DNA of 64,000 bases from Elioraea sp. (GCF_022842375.1 NZ_JALHPR010000003.1:62001-126000); one strand, 5' to 3'; positions 1 through 12,936 are shown, counted from the first letter of the stretch. A program made the numbers and translations. The notes: generated by a model not told the origin, from the sequence alone.

Positions 1-2780
<2,780 letters not shown>

Positions 2781-2790
2781 CGGGGCTGGT

Positions 2791-3972
2791 TCATTGCGCG
2801 AGGACAACGGTGGCGAAGTCCTGCCAGCGCACCGTCACCGCATCGTTCCACGTGATCGGCAGTTCCGTCATCCGCGTCTCGGTCGGGCGGCTGACGCGCA
2901 CGAGCGAGCCATCCGGCAGTGCGACGACATACATCACGAAGTCGCCGTAATAGGCGATGTCGCGCACGAGGCCGCTGAGCGCGTTGGTGCCGTGCGCCGT
3001 GCCCTCGGCGGATTTCTCGATGCGCATCTTCTCCGGCCGCACCGCGACGAAGACGCGCCCGCCTTCGGGCTTAGGCGGATCGGTGTCGCTCGCAAAGAAG
3101 GCATCGAAGGCCGTGCTCTCGACCAGCGCGCCGGCCGCACCCACACCACTCCCCTGGGCACGCTTGACGATGCCCTCGAACACGTTGGCGGTGCCGAGGA
3201 ATCCGGCGACGAAGCGACTCGCGGGATACTCGTACACCTCGGCAGGCGTTCCCACCTGCGCGAGGCGCCCATCCGTCATCACCGCGATGCGGGTGGCCAT
3301 TGTCATCGCCTCCTCCTGGTCATGCGTGACCATGATGAAGGTCGTGCCGGTACGCTCCTGGATGTTCACGAGCTCGAACTGCGTCGCCTCGCGCAACGAC
3401 TTGTCAAGCGCGCCGAGCGGTTCGTCGAGCAGCAGCAGCTTGGGCCGCTTGACCAGGCTGCGCGCGAGTGCGACGCGCTGGCGCTGCCCACCCGACAGCG
3501 CCTGCGGCCGCCGGGCGCCGAGGCCGCCGAGCTGCACGAGTTCGAGCATCTCCTCGACACGCCGCGCGATCTCGGCCCGCGCCACACCCTCGCGCCTGAG
3601 GCCATAGCCGATGTTGTCGGCAACGCTCATGTGCGGGAACAGCGCATAGGACTGGAACATCATGTTCACCGGCCGCTCATAGGGCGGCACGGGGGCAAGG
3701 TCCTGCCCCTCGAGCGTGATGCTCCCCTCGTCCGGCCGCTCGAAGCCCGCGAGCATGCGCAGCAGCGTCGACTTGCCCGAGCCCGATCCGCCCAGCAGCG
3801 CGAAGAGCTCACCCCGGTAGATGTCGAGGTCGATCGCATCGACCGCGACAACGTCGCCGAACCGGCGCGTCAGCCCACGCAGGCGGACATAGGGCTCGGC
3901 TTCCGGATCGCGCCAGGGCTCGGGTCCGCGCTCGGGCGCGCGTGGCCGTAGCCCTGGCGGCTGGGTCTGCAT
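2791..3972 (-). CDS. Polyamine-type ABC transporter ATPase (PotA/PotG-like)
   Basis: Cytoplasmic ATPase of 393 aa that powers the two adjacent permeases. Walker A is GGSGSGKST, the Q-loop is MMFQSYALFPHMSVADNI, the signature is ALSGGQRQRVALARSL and Walker B is LLLLDEPLGALD, followed by the switch histidine in THDQEEAM. Residues from about 260 form a C-terminal TOBE-type regulatory region (GTPAEVYEYPASRFVAGFLG onward). The proline-rich N-terminal extension of about 28 residues before YVRLRGLTRRFG is longer than usual. It follows the binding-protein gene by about 20 bp and precedes the permeases, in the order binding protein, ATPase, permease, permease. Confidence 0.92.
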   Translation of the reverse strand: MQTQPPGLRPRAPERGPEPWRDPEAEPYVRLRGLTRRFGDVVAVDAIDLDIYRGELFALLGGSGSGKSTLLRMLAGFERPDEGSITLEGQDLAPVPPYERPVNMMFQSYALFPHMSVADNIGYGLRREGVARAEIARRVEEMLELVQLGGLGARRPQALSGGQRQRVALARSLVKRPKLLLLDEPLGALDKSLREATQFELVNIQERTGTTFIMVTHDQEEAMTMATRIAVMTDGRLAQVGTPAEVYEYPASRFVAGFLGTANVFEGIVKRAQGSGVGAAGALVESTAFDAFFASDTDPPKPEGGRVFVAVRPEKMRIEKSAEGTAHGTNALSGLVRDIAYYGDFVMYVVALPDGSLVRVSRPTETRMTELPITWNDAVTVRWQDFATVVLAQ

Positions 3973-3991
3973 CGGCGGCCTGCGGGCGCGA

Positions 3992-5092
3992 TCAGCGGCC
4001 CGCCTTGAACCTGGCCCAGGTGCGGTTGCGCGCGCGGTCTGCCGCCTGCGGCACGCCCGAGACGGTGAAGAACCGCGCGAAATCCTCCTCCGTCGGATAG
4101 ACGTTGCGGTCCGACGTGATCGCCCGGTCGATCATTGGTTTCGAGGCAGGAACGGCGTTCGGGTAGCGCACCGCGTTGGTGATGGCGGCCATCACGTCGG
4201 GCTGCAGGATGAAGTTGATGAAGGCGTGCGCGTTCTCCGCGTTCGGCGCGTCGCGCGGGATGGCCATCACGTCGAACCAGAGCTGCGCGCCTTCCTTCGG
4301 CGCGACATACTGCACTGCCACGCCGCGATTGGCCTCGGCCGCGCGCACCTGTGCCTGGATCACGTCACCGGAATAGGTGAGCGCGAGGCATGCCTGGCCG
4401 GAGGCGAGCTGCTCGAGCGCGCCGCCCGAGGCGAAGCTGCGCACGGCGGGGCGGATGCCGAGCAGCGTCTGCTCGACGCGGCGGAGATCCTCGTTGTGGG
4501 TGCTGTTCTGGTTCAGGCCGAGATAGCGCAGCACCGTCGGCACCACGTCGGTCTGGCTGTCCATGATGGTGATGCCGCAGCGGGCGATGGCGCGGGCGTT
4601 CTCCGGCTTGAACAGCAGGTCCCAGCTGTCGAGCGGCGCGTTGGGCGCGAGCGCGCGGATGCGCTCGACGTTCAGCCCGAGGCCGATCGTGCCCCAGAGA
4701 TAGATCAGCCCGTGGCGGTTGCCGGCGTCGGAACTGTCGAGGCGGCCCATCAGCGCCGGGTCGAGCCCGGCCGCATTCGGGATCCTCGACCGGTCGAGCG
4801 GCATCAGCGCACCCGCCGCGATCAGTCGCGAGAACGTCGGCTCCGAGGTCGGCACGATCACGTCATAGCCCGACCGCCCGGCCGACATCCTGGCTTCCAG
4901 CGTCTCGAGGCTGTCGAACACGTCATAGCGGACGCGGATGCCGGTCTCCGCCGTGAACCGCTCGACCACCTTGGGGTCGATGTAGTCGGTCCAGTTGAAC
5001 ACGTTCACCACCCGCTCCTGCGCCGCCGCGGGCATGGCGGCGAAGGCGCAGGCGAGCAGGGCGGCGCCAAGCTGGCGGAAACCCATGGGCAT
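3992..5092 (-). CDS. Periplasmic polyamine-type solute-binding protein (PotD/PotF-like)
   Basis: Secreted binding protein of 366 aa for the downstream transporter. The ATG at 5090-5092 was chosen because a GAGGAGA ribosome-binding site sits just upstream and a clean signal peptide follows (FRQLGAALLACAFAAMPAAA). The mature start, RVVNVFNWTDYIDPKVVERF, is the hallmark of spermidine/putrescine binding proteins; the aromatic and acidic residues in VFNWTDYID line the ligand pocket in characterised members. Further family features are DVIVPTSEPTFSRLIAAGAL and LALTYSGDVIQA. Ligand identity (putrescine, spermidine or another amine) is inferred, not shown. Confidence 0.9.
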   Translation of the reverse strand: MPMGFRQLGAALLACAFAAMPAAAQERVVNVFNWTDYIDPKVVERFTAETGIRVRYDVFDSLETLEARMSAGRSGYDVIVPTSEPTFSRLIAAGALMPLDRSRIPNAAGLDPALMGRLDSSDAGNRHGLIYLWGTIGLGLNVERIRALAPNAPLDSWDLLFKPENARAIARCGITIMDSQTDVVPTVLRYLGLNQNSTHNEDLRRVEQTLLGIRPAVRSFASGGALEQLASGQACLALTYSGDVIQAQVRAAEANRGVAVQYVAPKEGAQLWFDVMAIPRDAPNAENAHAFINFILQPDVMAAITNAVRYPNAVPASKPMIDRAITSDRNVYPTEEDFARFFTVSGVPQAADRARNRTWARFKAGR

Positions 5093-5359
5093 TGCGTGTC
5101 TCTCCTCGGCGATTTCGAACGCGGGGAGGACGGTAACACGCACGCGTATCGTGGCCAGCGCGGGTTGATGGCGCGCCGGCGCGTGCTGTGACGATTTTCC
5201 TTGACTATATTCCTACTACACGGCATCGTCCGTTCCGTCAGCGGGATGCGTGCGTCCGCCGCGCTGCACCCCGCTTCCGAGACACCCCTCCACCGCCTGC
5301 CCCACCCGCCCTGCGCATGCAGGGCGGTGGCGCAGCATGCGCGGAAAGGTCACCGCAAC
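5093..5359. other. Divergent intergenic region
   Basis: About 267 bases separate the leftward transporter operon from the rightward phage-tail block. The segment is noticeably AT-richer around 5190-5225. TTGACT at 5201-5206 could serve as a -35 box for the rightward genes, but no convincing -10 box follows at normal spacing. Short frames here have no ribosome-binding sites or recognisable domains, and I see no RNA gene. Confidence 0.4.
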
Positions 5360-5695
5360 ATGGCGTTCGATCCAAGGAACCTCGGCGTCCTCGCCTACGC
5401 CGCCGGTTTCTCGCTCTGGCAGTACCGAAGCCTCGTCGACAACGCCGCGACCATCGCGGGCCCCGGCCACATGGACCCCGTGGCTGCGATGCTCAGGCCC
5501 GATGACGTGATCCTCGCCACCGCGGCCGATCGCGGGCTGCTGCTCCGCGTCGTCTCGCTGAACGGGGGCAGCGTTACGCTCGCCGAACTCGGCTCCGGCA
5601 CGGTGCAGCCGCCGAGCGTTCCCCTCACCGCCATTCTCGACATGGCCGACCAGCCGATCCTCGACGAGGCCGGCGCCTTCATCCTGCAGGAGTAG
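5360..5695 (+). CDS. Phage-tail-associated small protein (first of the tail-like block)
   Basis: Predicted 111-aa cytoplasmic protein of unknown role. The ATG at 5360 follows a GGAAAGG-like ribosome-binding site; the frame extends further upstream but without family-like sequence. The N-terminal half, FDPRNLGVLAYAAGFSLWQYR, is closely related to the last gene of this block (8955-9191, with VLAYANGFTLWHYR), so the block is bracketed by two paralogues. Small proteins of this kind are seen beside tail-fibre genes in alphaproteobacterial prophages and gene-transfer-agent-like clusters, from memory of the family. It lies 4 bp before the next gene. Confidence 0.6.
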   Translation: MAFDPRNLGVLAYAAGFSLWQYRSLVDNAATIAGPGHMDPVAAMLRPDDVILATAADRGLLLRVVSLNGGSVTLAELGSGTVQPPSVPLTAILDMADQPILDEAGAFILQE

Positions 5696-5699
5696 AGCG

Positions 5700-6368
5700 A
5701 TGCCCCGTATCTCCAAGTACCCGGCCGCCGGCGCGGCAGCCGGAACGGACGAACTCGTCGCCAACCAGTCGGGCACGACCCGCAAGCTCACGGTCACGCA
5801 GCTGCGCAATGGCTTGCAGCCGTCATCGGGCGCGCTCACGGCACTGGCCGGCGTTACCGGCACGGGCGTGATGCGGCGCACGGGCGCCGACGCCTTCACC
5901 GCGGGCCCGCTGCCGCTCGGGCAGATCGAGCAGGGCGGGGCTGCGTCCGGCCAGGTGCTGAAGTGGAACGGCACCGCCTGGGCGCCCGCGGCCGATGCCA
6001 CGGGCGGCGGCGGCTTCACCGGTGATTTCGGCGGCGGCCAGGCCTCGAACTATCTTGTCTCCGTGACGGAAAGTTCCGCCACCGCCATGACGCTGGCGGC
6101 GGGCCAGAGCGGCACGACGATGCGCCTGACCGCTGGCAGCACCGTGACGGTGACACTGCCGGCCGCGCTGCCCGTCGGGTTCAACGTCACCTTCATGCAG
6201 GCCGGAGCCGGCCAGGTGCAGTTCGTCACCGCCGCGGGGGCCACGCTCGTCAACCGCAGCGGCCATGTGCGCACGGCGGGCCAGCACGCGATGGTCTCGG
6301 TCATCGTCGGGGCGAACACGGGCGGCGCGGCTGCGATCTGGACGCTCTCCGGCGACACGGTGGCCTGA
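5700..6368 (+). CDS. Putative phage tail fibre/baseplate-type protein
   Basis: A 222-aa protein with no signal peptide. The start PRISKYPAAGAAAGTDELVA with VANQSGTTRKLTVTQLRN is a common head of phage tail fibres. The middle has the SGQVLKWNGTAWAPA motif of fibre shafts. The C-terminal 110 residues are small, polar and beta-rich (Gly, Thr, Ala, Val), as expected for a trimeric fibre or a receptor-binding tip. It is followed with a one-base stop/start overlap by the next gene. The exact structural role is inferred from composition and neighbours only. Confidence 0.6.
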   Translation: MPRISKYPAAGAAAGTDELVANQSGTTRKLTVTQLRNGLQPSSGALTALAGVTGTGVMRRTGADAFTAGPLPLGQIEQGGAASGQVLKWNGTAWAPAADATGGGGFTGDFGGGQASNYLVSVTESSATAMTLAAGQSGTTMRLTAGSTVTVTLPAALPVGFNVTFMQAGAGQVQFVTAAGATLVNRSGHVRTAGQHAMVSVIVGANTGGAAAIWTLSGDTVA

Positions 6369-7318
6369 TGCCAACCGCATACACGATGGGCGTGCGGGCA
6401 CGGCGCTTCACCGTCGTCCCGCCGCAAGGCCCGGCCCAGGCGACGAGCCTTGCCTGGACCGTCGACAGCACGCTCACGGCAAGCGCTGCCGGCCTCGGCA
6501 ACAACGAGATCAGCTACCGCGACGGGCTCTATGATTTCCGGGCGGACAACGACCTCCTGGTCACCACCGCGAACGGAGCCGTCTCGACACTTGCCTCCGG
6601 CCAGGGCTTCACCGGAACGCTGACGCAGGCGACCGCCGCGAACCAGCCAGCGCACAGCAGCGCGACCAGGACGATGAGCTTCGCGAGCGTCAGTGAAACC
6701 GACCTGGCGGCGGGAGACTGGCTCTCCCTGCCGCAGCTTGCCTCCTATGTCGGGACGAGCGGCAGCAACCGCCTCGGCGTCGCCTACATCCTGTTCCGCC
6801 GAACCGGCGCGTCGCACGCAACGACGCTACTGCGGGTTGGTGCCAACAACAGCACCTACGCAAGAGAGACCGCGCGTGCCTACCGCATCCGCATCGGCGG
6901 TACCAGCAACGTCACGCTGTCGCGCGAAGGCGACACCAGCGGCACGTATCTGGAGGCCGCGACGGCAAACAACCTCAGGACCGATGGCACCTGGTACGCG
7001 CTGGCGGCCGTGCTGAACGATGATCGCGACGAGAACGGTGCCCCCGACCAGGTCAGCCGCCTGTTCATCAAGGCATGGCCTGGCACCGACGTGAACTACC
7101 AGACGATGTTCATCGCGCAGACCGCGGCCACGACCAGCGTGACGAACCAGGCACAGGTCGCCGAAGTCAACCGCAGCCGCTGGAACAACAATGGCAGCGT
7201 GGCAGGCATCGGCACGAACCTCCAGGTGCACTCCTTCGGGTTCGACCGACTTCCGCCGATCACGAACGCCGGCATCGAGAACAACCTGGACAAGCTGCTC
7301 GCCCGGGTCTCGTCATGA
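6368..7318 (+). CDS. Putative phage tail protein, beta-rich (316 aa)
   Basis: Protein of 316 aa lacking signal peptide and membrane helices. From about residue 90 it alternates short hydrophobic strands with polar turns, including SRLFIKAWPGTDVNYQTMFI and LQVHSFGFDRLPPITNAGIE, which resembles a concanavalin-like (LamG-type) jelly roll; that fold is my inference. Such domains in tail fibres bind surface glycans. The stop overlaps the ATG of the next gene (ATGA at 7315-7318), showing tight coupling. I do not recognise a named family. Confidence 0.5.
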   Translation: MPTAYTMGVRARRFTVVPPQGPAQATSLAWTVDSTLTASAAGLGNNEISYRDGLYDFRADNDLLVTTANGAVSTLASGQGFTGTLTQATAANQPAHSSATRTMSFASVSETDLAAGDWLSLPQLASYVGTSGSNRLGVAYILFRRTGASHATTLLRVGANNSTYARETARAYRIRIGGTSNVTLSREGDTSGTYLEAATANNLRTDGTWYALAAVLNDDRDENGAPDQVSRLFIKAWPGTDVNYQTMFIAQTAATTSVTNQAQVAEVNRSRWNNNGSVAGIGTNLQVHSFGFDRLPPITNAGIENNLDKLLARVSS

Positions 7319-8517
7319 CCGCACGCTTCGGCAACGTCATGGTCGTCATCGGCGCGCAGTCGAAGGCGATCATGGCGCTGAGCGGTTCGGGCGAGACCGT
7401 GGACACGCCGATGCAATCTCTGCCAGCCGCCTCGCAGCGGCTGTTGTCGTTGCTGCAGGGCTTCATGCCGGCCGTTACCGTCGCCGTCGAAGGGCGGTCT
7501 GATGGCGGGCAGCCGGCGGGTGGCTGGACGGCGGTGAGCGATACCGCGGTCATGCGGTCGTACCAGTGGAGCTTCGGCAACGCATTCTGGCACGACACGA
7601 ACAATGCGTTCGATGTCCACGGCGTCGCGACACGCGACTACCTGGTGGCACGGGCCAGTCCAAGCCGCCTCTGCATCTACGTGCACTACATGCCGAGCAC
7701 GGACTTCGCCAACGCGAACACCAACTGGTCGGCGAGCCACTACGCCGACCATCTTGGTCGGTTCTACGACGCGCTCAACGCCGCCTGCGCGCCTGGCTTC
7801 GGCGAATTCCGCATCCTGCCCGTGCCGCAGGCAAGCCGCACCTCGGCCGATGCGCCACGCGTCGGCGAGGGCCGCGCGGCGATGGAGGCGCTCGCCGGCG
7901 GGCCGGCCTTCGCCGGCCTCGCCCGGCGGCCCTTCGTACTGAGGCCCGTGCATGTCGGCTCCGCCGTGCCGCGCGGCGGGTATGTCGAGGGCTCGAGCGA
8001 CTTCCTGCACGACATCCGCTCATCCGCCTGGCGCGCGATGGCGCATGTCGCGGTCAGGATCGCGGGCCACAACGGCTTCGTGCCCGAGCAGATCGACCAG
8101 CCGCGCCTCGTCAGGGCGGTGCGGATCAACGCGACGACCGTCCGCGCGTTCATCGCGTCACCGCAGCGGCTGCCGATCGTCAGGCAGGGAACGAACCCTG
8201 GCTTCGACCTGACCCTCGGCACGGTGACCGCAGCCGCGGCCGTGGACAACAGCGCCGTTGCAACGACCGGCTACGCCACGGTCGACCTCGCCGTGTCGAG
8301 CCTCGCGGCGACGTCGCGGCTGCGCTATGCGGCCGGCGGCGGCCAGTACACGAGCTTCGCCAACGGGACGACGCCGCCTCGCGGCGTGCTCTCGCGGGCG
8401 ATGTGGGCCAACCCGGGGCCCATCACGGCCATCACCGAGGCCGCGGAGGATGCGCTGAGCCCCGTTCCGGTCATGCACGTCGCGCCGCACGAGGCCGGCG
8501 TTCCCGTCGAACTCTAA
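7315..8517 (+). CDS. Putative phage tail-associated protein with SGNH/SASA-like features
   Basis: A 400-aa protein starting at the ATG that overlaps the previous stop. The first 280 residues show weak hallmarks of an SGNH or sialate-O-acetylesterase-like hydrolase: an N-terminal strand followed by VVIGAQSKAIMALSGSGE (compare GQSN of that family) and a late SSDFLHDIRSSAWRAMAHVA, where D-x-x-H could be the catalytic pair. The last 110 residues, AVDNSAVATTGYATVDLAVS onward, look like a separate beta-sandwich. If real, the enzyme would trim O-acetyl groups from surface polysaccharide. The nucleophile block is divergent, so activity is uncertain. Confidence 0.5.
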   Translation: MTARFGNVMVVIGAQSKAIMALSGSGETVDTPMQSLPAASQRLLSLLQGFMPAVTVAVEGRSDGGQPAGGWTAVSDTAVMRSYQWSFGNAFWHDTNNAFDVHGVATRDYLVARASPSRLCIYVHYMPSTDFANANTNWSASHYADHLGRFYDALNAACAPGFGEFRILPVPQASRTSADAPRVGEGRAAMEALAGGPAFAGLARRPFVLRPVHVGSAVPRGGYVEGSSDFLHDIRSSAWRAMAHVAVRIAGHNGFVPEQIDQPRLVRAVRINATTVRAFIASPQRLPIVRQGTNPGFDLTLGTVTAAAAVDNSAVATTGYATVDLAVSSLAATSRLRYAAGGGQYTSFANGTTPPRGVLSRAMWANPGPITAITEAAEDALSPVPVMHVAPHEAGVPVEL

Positions 8518-8529
8518 GGAAGCAGATCC

Positions 8530-8898
8530 ATGCCAAGCAACCTGACCACCGCCGGCGCGGCGGCGGCACTCGCTGCCGTCAGCGGCAGCTATTTCGTCGG
8601 CCTCGGCACCGGGCAGAGCCCATCCGGCCTCGTCGGCGAGGCGGCGAGCGGCGGCTATGCCCGCCAGCCCGCGACGCTGGTCCCGACAGGGACGACGGCG
8701 ACCAACGGTGCGGCCGTCACCTTCGCCGGCTTCACCACGACGCTCGGCTCCTTCACCCATGCCGGGCTGTTCACCGCCGCGACCGGCGGCACGTGCCTCT
8801 GGGTGGGTTCGCTCACTGCCGCGGTGAACATCACGGCCGGGGGAAGCATCACCTTCCAGGCCGGCGACCTCGACACCGCGATCGCCACGGCCGCCTGA
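8530..8898 (+). CDS. Putative phage tail fibre protein (small)
   Basis: A 122-aa protein built almost wholly of small residues. The pattern YFVGLGTG, GGYARQPATLVPTG, a THAGLFTAATGG block and a terminal GSITFQAGDLDTAIATA matches small phage tail-fibre or head-fibre proteins, in which GGYARQ and HAGLF are recurring elements. There is no signal peptide. It begins 12 bp after the previous gene, behind AAGGAAGCAGATCC, which supplies a good ribosome-binding site. The role as a tail tip or decoration protein is inferred. Confidence 0.6.
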   Translation: MPSNLTTAGAAAALAAVSGSYFVGLGTGQSPSGLVGEAASGGYARQPATLVPTGTTATNGAAVTFAGFTTTLGSFTHAGLFTAATGGTCLWVGSLTAAVNITAGGSITFQAGDLDTAIATAA

Positions 8899-8954
8899 GC
8901 CGCACTGACGTTCTCTATCGCTCCACCTTCCCCCTGGTCCAAGGAACCGATCCG

Positions 8955-9191
8955 ATGCCCTTCGACGTCCAGAAGCTCAGCGTGCTCGCCTATGCCAACG
9001 GCTTTACGCTCTGGCACTACCGCAACGACGCCGACAGCCGCGCGGCGATCCTCGCACCCGGCTATTTCGATTCGAGCGCGCACCTGCTTCGCCGCGGCGA
9101 CATGCTACTGACGCGTTCGTCCGACAGCTTCGCGATCCTGCACGTGACGACGAACACCGGCACCTCGGTCAGCGTCTCGGCGATCGTCTGA
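8955..9191 (+). CDS. Phage-tail-associated small protein, paralogue of 5360-5695
   Basis: A 78-aa protein beginning at ATG 8955, preceded by AAGGAACC as ribosome-binding site. FDVQKLSVLAYANGFTLWHY aligns directly with the N-terminus of the first protein of the block, and both continue with an A-x-I-x-x-PG-x-x-D motif and a strand-rich region (GDMLLTRSSDSFAILHV). It lacks the last 30 residues of its paralogue. Function is unknown. It closes the tail-like block, and no lysis, terminase, capsid or integrase gene follows. Confidence 0.58.
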   Translation: MPFDVQKLSVLAYANGFTLWHYRNDADSRAAILAPGYFDSSAHLLRRGDMLLTRSSDSFAILHVTTNTGTSVSVSAIV

Positions 9192-9276
9192 GGCGCGGCC
9201 CCGACCAGGCGGCGGGGGGGACGGCAGCGGTGCCGCGCTTCCCCGCCGGTGCCGCGGCACAGGCCGGGGGTGCGCA

Positions 9277-9351
<75 letters not shown>

Positions 9352-9471
9352 GCCGCCGGGTTCCTGCCACAGCGGCGGCCGCCAGACAAGGCGCACGCAG
9401 CAAGGGGCGGCGCCCGGCCGCCAACGACGGATGCCATTGACGTCGCTGCCGGGACCAGCCAGGACCGTGCG

Positions 9472-9672
9472 ATGCAGGACAGCGAAAGCCCCGGACGTCC
9501 CCGCGGGAAGCCCCCCTCCCCGGTATCCTCCCCAGCCCTCACCGAGGCGGGCCGCGAGGCCCGTGCAGCACGCGATGCCCGCAGTGCCGCGGCGCTGCGC
9601 GAGAACCTGATCCGCCGCAAGGCCCAGGCCCGCGCCCGCACCGGCCCCGCCGAGCCGCGGCAGGGCAGCTAG
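9472..9672 (+). CDS. Small basic conserved protein upstream of dcd
   Basis: A 66-aa, Arg/Ala-rich protein starting at ATG 9472. It has a disordered head (SESPGRPRGKPPSPVS) and a predicted helix with LREN-LIRRKAQARARTG. Short proteins with this helical RRKAQ tail are frequently found next to murA or dcd in Rhodospirillales, from memory of the clade; no function is known. The charged helix suggests nucleic-acid or ribosome contact, but this is conjecture. The longer frame running upstream through the tRNA-Thr region is not credible. Confidence 0.5.
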   Translation: MQDSESPGRPRGKPPSPVSSPALTEAGREARAARDARSAAALRENLIRRKAQARARTGPAEPRQGS

Positions 9673-9759
9673 CCGCCCCGCGCCTGGCGGCGGTTGAGCC
9701 GCCCCACTCCCTCCGCTACATCCTCGGGCATTCCTGACACCGCCGTGGAGTCGCGCCCG

Positions 9760-10314
9760 ATGGGCATCATGCCCGACCACTGGATCCGCCGCATGGCGAC
9801 CGAGCGCGGGATGATCTCGCCCTTCGTCGAGAAGCAGACGCGTGACGGCGTGATCAGCTACGGCCTCTCCTCCTACGGCTACGACGCGCGCGTCGGCCCC
9901 GACTTCAAGCTCTTCACGAATGTCGAGAGCGCGGTGGTCGACCCCAAGAACTTCACGCCCACCTCCTTCGTCGACCGTACGACGGATGTCTGCGTGATCC
10001 CGCCCAACTCCTTCGCACTCGCTCACACGATCGAGTATTTCCGCATCCCGCGCGACGTGCTCGTGATCTGCCTCGGCAAATCAACCTATGCGCGCTGCGG
10101 CATCATCGTGAACGTCACCCCGCTCGAACCCGAGTGGGAGGGCCAGGTGACGATCGAGATCTCCAACACCACGCCGCTGCCCGCGCGCATCTACGCCAAC
10201 GAGGGCATCTGCCAGTTCCTGTTCCTGCAGGGCACGGAGGTGTGCGAGACCTCCTACGCCGACAGGCGAGGCAAATACATGGGCCAGCGCGGCGTCGCGC
10301 TGCCGAAGCTCTAG
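9760..10314 (+). CDS. dcd: dCTP deaminase
   Basis: Cytoplasmic homotrimeric enzyme that converts dCTP to dUTP and ammonia, feeding dTMP synthesis. It has 184 aa, the normal length when started at ATG 9760 behind GGAG; the [13 protein letters not shown] start matches the family. Conserved active-site segments are [19 protein letters not shown] and [20 protein letters not shown], with the catalytic glutamate in TIEIS. The C-terminal [17 protein letters not shown] lid closes over nucleotide in known structures. It is followed 13 bp later by murA, so the two are probably co-transcribed. Confidence 0.96.
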   Translation: MGIMPDHWIRRMATERGMISPFVEKQTRDGVISYGLSSYGYDARVGPDFKLFTNVESAVVDPKNFTPTSFVDRTTDVCVIPPNSFALAHTIEYFRIPRDVLVICLGKSTYARCGIIVNVTPLEPEWEGQVTIEISNTTPLPARIYANEGICQFLFLQGTEVCETSYADRRGKYMGQRGVALPKL

Positions 10315-10327
10315 AGGGGCGCGCGCG

Positions 10328-11590
<1,263 letters not shown>

Positions 11591-11751
11591 GAGCCCGATT
11601 GACAATGCTACTGTCACGGCCGCCTGGCTTTGGTGTCCTGCGCTTCCGGTGCTCACGGCCCTTGAGGCCGCTGCGCGCCGGTTCTCGGACACCGCGCCAT
11701 CCGGCTCATGACAGCGCATTCTCAAACGGGCTTTGAGCCTGAAGCGGGACG

Positions 11752-12936
11752 ATGCGCTCACTCGTCCGCACCAACCGCGACATCCGCGTCGATTTCTTCC
11801 GCGGCTTCGCGCTCTACTGCATCTTCGTCGGCCACATCCCCGACCATGCGCTCTGGGTGCTGACCCTGCAGGTGCTCGGGCCCTCCGACAGCACCGAGAG
11901 CTTCATCTTCCTCGCCGGCTACGCGGCCGCCTTCGCCTATGGCCGCGCCTATGAGCGGCATGGCTGGGCCTATGCGGCAGCGGCCGTCGTGCTGCGGGTC
12001 TGGTCGCTCTATGTCATGCACATCTTCATGTTCGTGGCGTTCGTGGCGCAGGTGTCGTGGTCGGCCGCGCGCTTCGCCAACCCTGCCTATATCGACGAGA
12101 TCAACATCGGCGCGTTCCTCGACGAACCGCACATCGCCGTGCTCGATGCGCTGTCGCTGCGCTTCCAGCCGGCGTTCATGGACATCCTGCCCCTCTACAT
12201 CGTCATCCTGCTGATCTTCGCGCTGATGCTGCCGCTGATCCGGCGTCCTCTCGTGCTGCTCTGCGTCTCCGGCGGGCTCTACCTGTTGATCAGGGTGACG
12301 CGCTTCAACCTCACGACCGCGCAGGGCGAGTGGTTCTTCAACCCGCTCGCCTGGCAGTTCTTGTTCGTGGGCGGTGCCGCCGTCGCGGTGATGCCTGATC
12401 GCGTGAAGGCCGCGCTGCAACGCGCCGGCCCCGTGCTGCTGCCGTTTGCGATCATGGGCGTGCTGGCGGGGTTGTTCATCAGCGCCGTCTGGCGCATCCC
12501 CGCGGTCTATGGCGCGCTGCCCGAGCCGGTCGCGGCGATGATCTACACGACGATCGACAAATCCGGGCTGCACCCGATCCGGCTGCTGCATTTTCTCTCG
12601 CTTGCCTACCTCGCCGCGCGGCTGGTGCCGCCGGGGGCGCGCTGGCTCACCTCCTGGGCGGCGCTGCCCTTCACAATGCCGGGCCAGCACGGGCTGGTGG
12701 TGTTCGCGCTTGGCGTATTCCTCTCCTTCCTCGGCCGACTGGTGATGCAGGAGTGGGACGCGACCTTCGCGACGCAGCTCGTCATCGCCATCGTCGGCTG
12801 GGCTGTCTGCGTCGCGATCTCGGCTTTCCAGGCCTGGTATGACGGCAAGGGCCGTGGCGGCCCGGGTACGAGGGAGAAGGCGACGCTGCCTTCTCCCTTG
12901 GCGCAACCATCGTCACCTGATAGCGGTGCTTCATGA
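11752..12936 (+). CDS. OpgC-family membrane acyltransferase
   Basis: Polytopic inner-membrane protein of 394 aa with about ten hydrophobic segments. OpgC relatives transfer succinyl or other acyl groups to osmoregulated periplasmic glucans. The conserved first block RDIRVDFFRGFALYCIFVGH contains the RxD-RG-A-H core of this acyltransferase superfamily, followed by ESFIFLAGYAAAFAYGR. The last 25 residues are polar and probably cytoplasmic. It overlaps the next gene, an SGNH hydrolase, by 4 bp, suggesting that both act on the same extracytoplasmic polymer. No opgG or opgH is in the window, so the substrate is unconfirmed. Confidence 0.85.
   Translation: MRSLVRTNRDIRVDFFRGFALYCIFVGHIPDHALWVLTLQVLGPSDSTESFIFLAGYAAAFAYGRAYERHGWAYAAAAVVLRVWSLYVMHIFMFVAFVAQVSWSAARFANPAYIDEINIGAFLDEPHIAVLDALSLRFQPAFMDILPLYIVILLIFALMLPLIRRPLVLLCVSGGLYLLIRVTRFNLTTAQGEWFFNPLAWQFLFVGGAAVAVMPDRVKAALQRAGPVLLPFAIMGVLAGLFISAVWRIPAVYGALPEPVAAMIYTTIDKSGLHPIRLLHFLSLAYLAARLVPPGARWLTSWAALPFTMPGQHGLVVFALGVFLSFLGRLVMQEWDATFATQLVIAIVGWAVCVAISAFQAWYDGKGRGGPGTREKATLPSPLAQPSSPDSGAS

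Noticed and set aside
5360-9191. Complete prophage
   Set aside because: Only tail-fibre-like genes are present; no integrase, terminase, portal, capsid or lysis genes and no flanking repeats of tRNA-Thr were found.
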